The translations under genes and the position numbers were made by a program. Below, piece by piece: positions 14,177 to 20,424 of a DNA stretch of 20,424 nucleotides (positions are counted from its first letter, which is position 1; the number at the start of each line of letters is the position of its first letter). This stretch comes from an uncultured Clostridia bacterium (GTDB lineage: Bacteria > Bacillota > Clostridia > TANB77 > CAG-508), in the NCBI GenBank assembly GCA_934122385.1, contig CAKOWP010000021.1, positions 1 through 20,424 on the forward strand, read 5' to 3'. The notes beneath the pieces are model-generated. The model did no database searches, was not told the origin of the DNA, and was given only the letters and a program-made list of their open reading frames with translations.

Positions 14177-14461
14177 ATGTATGTTATTTTAGTGTATGAT
14201 ATTAATTTAGAGGATAAAGAAGGAAAAAAAGTCCTAAGAAGAGTGTTTAAAACATGCAAAAAATATTTGGTGCATATTCAAAATTCTGTATTTGAAGGCG
14301 AGTTATTAGAGTCTCAAGCATTAAAGTTAAAGGCTGAATTAAATAGATGGATTAGAGATGATAAGGATAGTGTTATTTTCTTTAAGAGTAGAAGCCAAAG
14401 GTGGTTAGAAAAGGAGTTTTGGGGAAAGATTGAGGATGATGTGACAGATAATTTTTTATAA
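14177..14461 (+). CDS. cas2: Cas2 (adaptation)
   Basis: This 94-residue protein has a ferredoxin-like fold and bridges two Cas1 dimers during spacer integration. It opens MYVILVYDINLEDK, with the conserved aspartate D8 at the end of the first strand, continues with KVLRRVFKTCKKYLVHIQNS and FEGELLESQ, and ends in SVIFFKSRSQRWLEKEFWG. The start is 14177, one base after the cas1 stop, where VILVYDIN takes its normal place; an earlier in-frame ATG (14141) lies inside cas1. Its stop overlaps the beginning of an inverted repeat (14464-14509), and the leader and array follow directly. Confidence 0.95.
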   Translation: MYVILVYDINLEDKEGKKVLRRVFKTCKKYLVHIQNSVFEGELLESQALKLKAELNRWIRDDKDSVIFFKSRSQRWLEKEFWGKIEDDVTDNFL

Positions 14462-14640
14462 ATATCTGTCGATGTGAAATATGCCTAAAATCCGTGGTTA
14501 ACGACAGATAGAAAATTTGTTGGAATATAAAGATTTATTTGAATTTATATTTTGTTTTTGCTTTTTATGTGGTAATATGTGTATAGATAGACAGATTGTA
14601 TGATTATAATTGGCGTGCAGTAAGGTGCATTTTTTTACCT
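14462..14640 (+). promoter_or_regulatory. CRISPR leader
   Basis: This 179-bp AT-rich segment lies between the cas2 stop and the first repeat and should carry the pre-crRNA promoter and the integration signals. ATCTGTCG (14464-14471) and CGACAGAT (14502-14509) form a perfect 8-bp inverted repeat. A TATAAT box is at 14605-14610, which would start transcription near 14617, about two dozen bases before the first repeat; no convincing -35 is seen. The end GTGCATTTTTTTACCT abuts the first repeat at 14641. No gene is present. Confidence 0.75.
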
Positions 14641-17121
14641 GTAGTTATTTAAATATAGTAGAATGTAAAGAAGCGAGGTTAAGTGTGTTGGAAGTAATGT
14701 GAATGAGGTAGTTATTTAAATATAGTAGAATGTAAAGTCATTAATTAGACACCCTGATTTCATACCTAGTAAGTAGTTATTTAAATATAGTAGAATGTAA
14801 AGCAATTTCTTTGGATTTTTTCTGCATTTCAATAATAATGTAGTTATTTAAATATAGTAGAATGTAAAGTTTAATATTATTAATCCTTTTTTCTTTGGGT
14901 TGCTGGTAGTTATTTAAATATAGTAGAATGTAAAGGTATTAGGAAAAGGCGATTTAGCTTTTGTTCATGTAGTTATTTAAATATAGTAGAATGTAAAGCT
15001 GTATCCAAAACATAAATTTCCACCATCACATAGTAGTTATTTAAATATAGTAGAATGTAAAGAGCGAAGAACGTATTACAGGTTTGCAAAATACTGTTGT
15101 AGTTATTTAAATATAGTAGAATGTAAAGAACAATAAAAGGTTCACATTAGACTTGGTAGAACCAAGTAGTTATTTAAATATAGTAGAATGTAAAGGACTA
15201 TAGTTAAGCGTGTTGAGCCATTTTTGGATAGGTAGTTATTTAAATATAGTAGAATGTAAAGTTAAGTCTGTTTTGTCCATATTAAATGCTTGACTTAGTA
15301 GTTATTTAAATATAGTAGAATGTAAAGAATAAACTAAAAGACGATAAAATAATAAAATATTTATGTAGTTATTTAAATATAGTAGAATGTAAAGTTTTAT
15401 TTCATAATCACCACCGCCAAAACCACAGTCTGGTAGTTATTTAAATATAGTAGAATGTAAAGTATGGATATTCTATAAATCATATTATTGGAAATGGTAG
15501 TTATTTAAATATAGTAGAATGTAAAGTTCGAAACTGCTATGACCATGGATCGGACAAATAAACGGTAGTTATTTAAATATAGTAGAATGTAAAGTTGATT
15601 TTTAATAAAAACATTTAATTTTTGCTTATGTAGTTATTTAAATATAGTAGAATGTAAAGTTAAATATGTATTTGATATAACCTCTTTATTACCGCGTAGT
15701 TATTTAAATATAGTAGAATGTAAAGAAATATTTGAACCGTCATAGATAACTTTTCCTTCTGTAGTTATTTAAATATAGTAGAATGTAAAGACTTGTTGCA
15801 AAAGGTTTCCGTTTGCAGTTATTAGTAAGTAGTTATTTAAATATAGTAGAATGTAAAGGTATAACGCATCAAAATAAAAAATGGGGCATATTTGGTAGTT
15901 ATTTAAATATAGTAGAATGTAAAGATTATTTTCTCTTTTTCTTCTAGCATAGATAAAACTGGTAGTTATTTAAATATAGTAGAATGTAAAGATAGTAGAA
16001 GATGGAAATATGACAGTACGTTTTATAGTAGTTATTTAAATATAGTAGAATGTAAAGGTAAGAAAATATTTTAAATATTTAAGAGAACGAAGTAGTTATT
16101 TAAATATAGTAGAATGTAAAGATCACTCTTAACGGCGGGTCTACTGATGGATATAATGTAGTTATTTAAATATAGTAGAATGTAAAGCAATCACATTTAC
16201 ATTTCCAAACAATCGAACCACTAGTAGTTATTTAAATATAGTAGAATGTAAAGAAAGAGTTAAAAGATGTTATTGGATTTTATGAAAACAAGTAGTTATT
16301 TAAATATAGTAGAATGTAAAGACAGAAGATGAAGATTTTACAAGAATATTTGCAAGTATGTAGTTATTTAAATATAGTAGAATGTAAAGTTATTAAGTTT
16401 TATATATCACTGCATACAAATTATAAAGTAGTTATTTAAATATAGTAGAATGTAAAGAGTTGTGCCAAATTCTACCCCTTTATCGTATAACATAGTAGTT
16501 ATTTAAATATAGTAGAATGTAAAGTATTCTCACCTTCTTTCTTTTTAGTATCGGGTTGTGTAGTTATTTAAATATAGTAGAATGTAAAGAAAACTCTTTC
16601 AAAAATAAGAGTAGAATATGGAATATTAAGTAGTTATTTAAATATAGTAGAATGTAAAGTTATATGATTTTCTTAAATCTTTATCTATGTCATAATCAAG
16701 TAGTTATTTAAATATAGTAGAATGTAAAGGAGGTTAAAGTTTGTTTTGAGAATCTAAAAGATTCTTGTAGTTATTTAAATATAGTAGAATGTAAAGCTTG
16801 CTGATACATTACAAAATTGCTTACAAAATCTAGTAGTTATTTAAATATAGTAGAATGTAAAGGCCGAAGGTAGAGACTTTGATATAAATGATTTTGCGTA
16901 GTTATTTAAATATAGTAGAATGTAAAGCGGTTTGGAACTGAAGCACAGCAATATTCATACATGTAGTTATTTAAATATAGTAGAATGTAAAGGTTTTTTG
17001 GCAAAAGCTCAAGTGATTTAGCTGTAGTAGTTATTTAAATATAGTAGAATGTAAAGATGGAAATTCATGTATTAAATTAACAATACTTGTAGTAGTTATT
17101 TAAATATAGTAGAATGTAAAG
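14641..17121 (+). CRISPR. CRISPR array, 38 repeats / 37 spacers
   Basis: The repeat is 30 bp, beginning GTAGTTATTTAAATA and ending TAGTAGAATGTAAAG. I located 38 copies by eye, at 14641, 14708, 14773 and so on to 17092, and saw no mismatch in any. The 37 spacers are 33-40 bp (mostly 35-38) and all differ; none was seen to match elsewhere in the window. The leader is on the cas2 side, so new spacers enter at 14671 and the crRNA reads rightward with an 8-nt 5' handle AUGUAAAG. The repeat contains the 10-bp palindrome TATTTAAATA, a weak stem only. Some spacers read as open protein-like frames, for example 16122-16157 (ITLNGGSTDGYN), consistent with phage or plasmid coding DNA. The last repeat is not degenerate. 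Confidence 0.98.
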
Positions 17122-17164
17122 AAATAAAAAATGTAGAAATATCAAGGAAAACATCCACTTATGT

Positions 17165-17188
17165 GATAAAATAAATAAAAATTTTATC
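17165..17188. repeat. Small hairpin beyond the array
   Basis: GATAAAAT (17165-17172) and ATTTTATC (17181-17188) are exact reverse complements around an 8-base loop. It lies between the array end and the AAAGGAG ribosome-binding-site-like sequence (17191-17197) of the decayed transposase. No T-run follows immediately, so it is not a classical terminator; it may belong to the insertion sequence's untranslated leader. Confidence 0.5.
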
Positions 17189-17230
17189 GCAAAGGAGATT
17201 TTTTTTTAATAGAAAAGAGAGAAGAAAAAA

Positions 17231-17770
17231 ATAAACATATTAGAAGATTTAGTAAGAATAATAAAACAATATTTTCCAGAATTAATGAATAAATTTGAAG
17301 AACTAACAGATGTAAGGCATCCGTCATATGAAAAATATAGTTTGAAAGTTATATTTATAGTAAAGGTTAATAGCTTTAATGTGTGAAATAAATGCATTTA
17401 AAAGACTAGCAAAGAAAATAAAAAACATACCCAAGATTAAAAATAATAATAGGAGCAGATGCATTATATGCAAGTAAGACAATAATGGATATATGTAAGG
17501 AAAACAAGTGAAAATATGTAATAAGATTTAAATAAGGAAGAATACCAACATTATACAATGAATTTAAAACAGTAGTAGAAAAAATAATGAAAGTAAAAAA
17601 GAAAATTATGAATATGTAACAAAATTAGATTATCAAGAAGGAAAAGATAGAAAATAGAAAACGAAGGATTTAATGTTCAAAAAAACGGAACATTTGATAT
17701 AGGCATTTGTATAGTAAAAATCAAGTAGCAATAAAAATACATTGCACCTGTGGATAAGATATCAAAAAAT
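17231..17770 (+). pseudogene. Decayed DDE-type transposase
   Basis: This is the remnant of an insertion-sequence transposase spread over several frames. The first part reads NILEDLVRIIKQYFPEL, then MNKFEELTDVRHPSYEKYS, with ATA where the start ATG would be expected and AAAGGAG upstream at 17191. After a frame change near 17365 comes ALMCEINAFKRLAKKI. After another change near 17440 comes IIIGADALYASKTIMDICKE with a TGA and a TAA where Trp and Glu are expected (NK-W-KYVIRFK-E-GRIPTLY). Later pieces are NYEYVTKLDYQEGKDR and ENEGFNVQKNGTFDIG, the latter matching the C-terminal part of transposases with a KIENEGFNxQKN motif. Segments between these blocks look deleted. It cannot be active. The family number is not assigned. 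Confidence 0.75.
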
Positions 17771-17933
17771 AGTATAAAAAGAGTATAACTAAATATATTA
17801 CCCAATATTACCATATTTTGAATAACGAAAATGATTATTTTTAAATTTACTCTTTTTTTCTGTACTTTTTTCAATTTAACTATAAAAAACCATACAATTA
17901 TGATATAATTTTCAAAAAAAAGGAGGACAAGTC
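17771..17933. promoter_or_regulatory. Intergenic region with promoter of the Nudix gene
   Basis: Apart from the transposase tail this stretch holds only an extended -10, TGATATAAT with TATAAT at 17904-17909, and a strong AGGAGG (17921-17926) ribosome binding site 7 bases before the ATG at 17934. No convincing -35 or terminator was seen. Confidence 0.6.
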
Positions 17934-18848
17934 ATGGATTTAACAATAAATGTAGAAAACTACAAACTAAACATAAGAGCAGCAGGGATAATAGAACACA
18001 ACGGAAAAATATTAGTACACAAAGAAAAAAGCAAAGACCACTATGCACTAATAGGAGGAAGAGTAAAAATAGGAGAAGATTCAGAAAAAACAATCAAAAG
18101 AGAAATCAAAGAAGAACTTGGAAAAGAAATAAAAACAACAGGATATATAGCAACAATAGAAAATTTCTTCGAAGAAAAAGGCCAAAAATATCACGAAATA
18201 CTATTTGTGCACAAAGCAGAATTCATAAACGAAGAAGACAAAAAAATAGAACAAACACTAAAAAATGTAGAGGGCAAAGAAAACTTACGCTATGAATGGA
18301 TAGAAAAAAGCAAAATAGAAGAATATAAAATCCTACCAGGAACAATAAAAGAAATCTTAAAAGAAAACAAAATTCCAGTACATAAAATAAACAATGATTT
18401 AAAAAATGAAATTGAACCAAAAGAAGTAGATAATATATTAAACAAAAATGCCAATTCAGAAAAAGAAAAATGCTGTGGATGTATTATAATAAATGATAAT
18501 AAAGTACTACTAATCAAGCAAATACAAGGACATTGGGGATTCCCAAAAGGACATGTAGAAAAAAATGAAACAGAACTTGAAACAGCAGCAAGAGAAGTGA
18601 AGGAAGAAACTAATTTAGATGTAGAAATTGATGCTAATAAAAGATATACAATGGAATATGTAACAGATAAAGGAAAGCTAAAACAAGTAGTGTTATTTGT
18701 TGCAAAATGTACAGGAGGAGAAATAAAAGCACAGGAATGTGAAGTTAATGAAATAAAATGGTTAGATTTCGATGAAGCAGTTGAAACAATTACATATGAA
18801 AATACTAGAGAATTATTTAAGAAAATACTTAAGGATATAAAAGGTTAA
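17934..18848 (+). CDS. Tandem Nudix hydrolase
   Basis: The product is 304 residues with two Nudix domains. The first (about 10-145) has the box GGRVKIGEDSEKTIKREIKE followed by ELGKEI, with G42 as its first glycine and every Gx5Ex7REUxEExGU position filled. The second (about 175-304) has GFPKGHVEKNE, then TAAREVKEETNLDV, starting at G206; the late glycine of the box is asparagine, which is tolerated in some members. Nudix enzymes hydrolyse nucleoside diphosphates linked to another group. The second domain, with CCGCIIINDNKVLLIKQIQG and WGFPKGH, resembles Ap4A hydrolases; the first resembles NUDIX domains acting on nucleotides or their sugars. It has its own promoter and strong ribosome binding site. 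A link to lipid genes downstream is positional only. Confidence 0.85.
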   Translation: MDLTINVENYKLNIRAAGIIEHNGKILVHKEKSKDHYALIGGRVKIGEDSEKTIKREIKEELGKEIKTTGYIATIENFFEEKGQKYHEILFVHKAEFINEEDKKIEQTLKNVEGKENLRYEWIEKSKIEEYKILPGTIKEILKENKIPVHKINNDLKNEIEPKEVDNILNKNANSEKEKCCGCIIINDNKVLLIKQIQGHWGFPKGHVEKNETELETAAREVKEETNLDVEIDANKRYTMEYVTDKGKLKQVVLFVAKCTGGEIKAQECEVNEIKWLDFDEAVETITYENTRELFKKILKDIKG

Positions 18849-18914
18849 AAAAAATAATTAAATATTTATCCACAAAATTGAAACAATATAGAAAAAGTAA
18901 CAAGGAAACAAAAA

Positions 18915-19490
18915 ATGAAAGAAAACAAAACACTATACAAAATAGCAAAAGCAATATACAGCAAATTGTTAAAAATAATATATAGACCAACAGTAAAAGG
19001 AACAAAAAACATACCAGAAAAAGGAGCAATTATCTTTGTAGGAAACCACAAGCACGCATTTGACCCAATAATGGTAATGTCAAACACAAACAGAATAGTA
19101 CACTACATGGCAAAAGAAAGCCTATTCAAAGGAATACACGGAAAAATTTTTGAAAGCATTGGAACTATAAAAGTACACAGAAACAAAAGTAATCCTGTAG
19201 CCATATTAAAAGCAGAAAGAGTACTTAAGCAAGGTGGAGCAGTTGGGATTTTTCCAGAGGGAACAAGAAACAGGACAAACCAAGAACTTTTAAAATTTAG
19301 ATATGGAGCAGTCAAAATTGCCCAAAAAACAAATACACCAATAATTCCATTTGCAATAAAAGGCAACTACAAACCATTCAGAAAAGGCTTATCAATCGAA
19401 TTTGGAAAACCAGTAAATATCAGTAAAATGGAAGTAGAAGAAGCAAATAATTATATTAAGAATGAAGTATTAAACATACTTAGGAAGTAG
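18915..19490 (+). CDS. plsC: 1-acyl-sn-glycerol-3-phosphate acyltransferase family (PlsC)
   Basis: This 191-residue membrane-associated acyltransferase should convert lysophosphatidate to phosphatidate. Motifs in order are the catalytic NHxxxxD as NHKHAFDPIMV, a GTIKVHRN segment, the substrate-binding FPEGTRNRT, and TPIIPFAIKG. Length is at the short end of the family and there is no long N-terminal membrane anchor, only a modest hydrophobic segment. The ribosome binding site is weak (AAGGAAA at 18903). It lies 66 bases after the Nudix gene and 53 before a lipid kinase gene, which makes a phospholipid role for the pair plausible. The family is confident; the acyl acceptor is inferred. Confidence 0.88.
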   Translation: MKENKTLYKIAKAIYSKLLKIIYRPTVKGTKNIPEKGAIIFVGNHKHAFDPIMVMSNTNRIVHYMAKESLFKGIHGKIFESIGTIKVHRNKSNPVAILKAERVLKQGGAVGIFPEGTRNRTNQELLKFRYGAVKIAQKTNTPIIPFAIKGNYKPFRKGLSIEFGKPVNISKMEVEEANNYIKNEVLNILRK

Positions 19491-19531
19491 AAAAGGTTGG
19501 AAAAATTATTTTTTTTCAACCGAATTTCTAC
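19487..19531. repeat. Nested inverted repeat between plsC and the kinase gene
   Basis: GTAGAAA (19487-19493) pairs with TTTCTAC (19525-19531), GGTTG (19495-19499) with CAACC (19517-19521), and AAAAA with T residues inside, forming one long hairpin that begins in the plsC stop codon and ends just before the GAGGAAGG ribosome binding site of the next gene. No T-run follows the stem, so it is less like a terminator than like an mRNA processing or attenuating structure. Confidence 0.55.
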
Positions 19532-19543
19532 CTTGAGGAAGGA

Positions 19544-20422
19544 ATGAAATTAAACATGAAAAGGATTTTTATAGTAAACGAAAGTGCTGGAAGAGGAAAA
19601 AGCAAAAAAATCATACCCAATATTGAAAACGAATGTAAAAATCAAAACATTGAATTTGAAATTAGATATATAACAAAAGAAAAAAGTGGATATGACATTG
19701 CACTTGAATACAAAGATAAGGAATACGTGATATATGTTGTAGGCGGAGATGGAACTTTAACACTTGTGCTACCTGCATTAGTTGGCACAAAAAACAAACT
19801 TGGTATTATTCCATCAGGCTCAGGAAATGATACATATAGAACAATAAAAAATCTACCTAATAAAGAAACACTGATAGATATAGGAAAAATTAATGACAAA
19901 TACTTCATAAATGTAGCATGTACAGGAATTGATGCTGAAGTAGCAAACAATATTGACAAATTAAGGAATACTATAATACCAACAAGTCAACTATACAATG
20001 CAAGCATCGTATATACTTTCATAAAGTTCAAACATAAAAAAATGAAGTTGAAAACCAGTGTAAAAAACATTGAAACCCAATATACAATTTTAAGCATTTG
20101 TAATGGAGCGTATTATGGCGGCGGCTATAATATTGCACCAAAATCAACATTAACAGATGGTCTTTTAGATGTCTATTATGCAGAAAAAATGTCAAAAATA
20201 AAAATGATTCCATTAATTTTAAGGCTGAAAAAAGGAAAACATGAAGGAAAAAGAAGAATTCATAAATTTAGAACGAATCACGTGGAATTAGAACTTGATG
20301 AAAAAATTACTTTTAATGTTGATGGAGAAAAATTAACGGGAAATAAATTTATAATTGATGTTTTACCAAAATCAATTACATTATTTAATGATAATGATTT
20401 TGTAGAAAAAATTTTGAAATAA
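19544..20422 (+). CDS. Diacylglycerol/lipid kinase, YegS/DgkB type
   Basis: This 292-residue member of the DAGK catalytic family phosphorylates diacylglycerol or a related lipid. Key segments are VNESAGRGKSKKI near the N-terminus, the ATP-binding VVGGDGTLTLVLPALVG, IPSGSGNDTYRTI, and YYGGGYNIAPKSTLTDGLLD, followed by a C-terminal beta domain with FNVDGE. All core glycines and aspartates are present and the length fits (about 290-300). The start is either 19544 (GAGG 5 bases upstream) or the ATG at 19556; the protein motif VNESAG begins soon after both. The stop lies two bases before the window end, so the gene is complete. It follows plsC in the same direction and may recycle lipids from the same pathway. 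Confidence 0.87.
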   Translation: MKLNMKRIFIVNESAGRGKSKKIIPNIENECKNQNIEFEIRYITKEKSGYDIALEYKDKEYVIYVVGGDGTLTLVLPALVGTKNKLGIIPSGSGNDTYRTIKNLPNKETLIDIGKINDKYFINVACTGIDAEVANNIDKLRNTIIPTSQLYNASIVYTFIKFKHKKMKLKTSVKNIETQYTILSICNGAYYGGGYNIAPKSTLTDGLLDVYYAEKMSKIKMIPLILRLKKGKHEGKRRIHKFRTNHVELELDEKITFNVDGEKLTGNKFIIDVLPKSITLFNDNDFVEKILK

Positions 20423-20424
20423 AA

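Noticed and set aside
15992..16027. Spacer beginning ATAGTAGAA, which copies part of the repeat
   Set aside because: Only nine bases match and the rest of the spacer is unrelated and reads as an open frame; most likely coincidence in AT-rich DNA, not a slipped repeat.
17749..18874. Two perfect DnaA-box sequences (TGTGGATAA at 17749-17757 and TTATCCACA at 18866-18874)
   Set aside because: They are single, 1.1 kb apart, one inside a transposase remnant, with no box cluster, AT-rich unwinding repeats, dnaA/dnaN or rep gene nearby. There is no support for an origin.

Overview
The window is strongly AT-rich. It uses AGA/ATA/AAA-type codons, AGGAGG-type ribosome binding sites and extended -10 promoters, and it carries a TnpV-type gene. 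Together these suggest a low-GC Firmicute, most likely a member of the Clostridia; this is inferred from style and gene content, since no rRNA or other marker gene is present.

Positions 1-3242 hold an accessory cluster read rightward. It starts with the 3' part of a metallophosphoesterase gene, followed by a small ASCH-domain gene and a PIN-GNAT-PUA-like gene that an in-frame TGA splits into two reading frames. A clear intrinsic terminator closes this run. A second transcription unit then encodes an XRE repressor and another ASCH protein, behind a consensus promoter whose -10 and start region lie in a perfect 36-bp palindrome, a probable autoregulatory operator. Positions 3279-3944 hold two leftward genes: a TnpV homologue and an unknown 98-residue protein. 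Behind them, 3945-4336 has no gene but carries three 25-bp tandem repeats, a GGGGAA-type direct and inverted repeat, and a 14-nt match to the anticodon arm of initiator tRNA. It looks like the remnant end of an integrative element.

Positions 4337-5934 encode a CYTH-methyltransferase fusion and a short variant peptide deformylase, closed by a terminator.

Positions 6000-17121 are a complete type I-B CRISPR-Cas locus (Tneap/Cst branch) in the order cas6-cas8b1(cst1)-cas7(cst2/devR)-cas5-cas3-cas4-cas1-cas2-leader-array. Cas6 should process the transcript. Cas8b1, Cas7, Cas5 and a small subunit made from a start inside cas8b1 should form Cascade. Cas3 is the nuclease-helicase, and Cas4/Cas1/Cas2 acquire spacers. 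The array has 38 repeats of 30 bp that are identical by eye and 37 spacers of 33-40 bp. Its far end stops without a degenerate repeat, directly beside a decayed transposase gene.

Positions 17900-20424 carry three rightward genes: a tandem Nudix hydrolase, a PlsC-type acyltransferase and a YegS/DgkB-type lipid kinase. The last two suggest phospholipid metabolism.

The most interesting observations are the internal Cas11b start with its own strong ribosome binding site, the palindromic operator of the XRE-ASCH unit, the TGA-split PIN-GNAT-PUA gene within a cluster of PUA-fold proteins, and a 108-bp gap between cas3 and cas4 that contains a short inverted repeat and degenerate CRISPR-repeat-like blocks.
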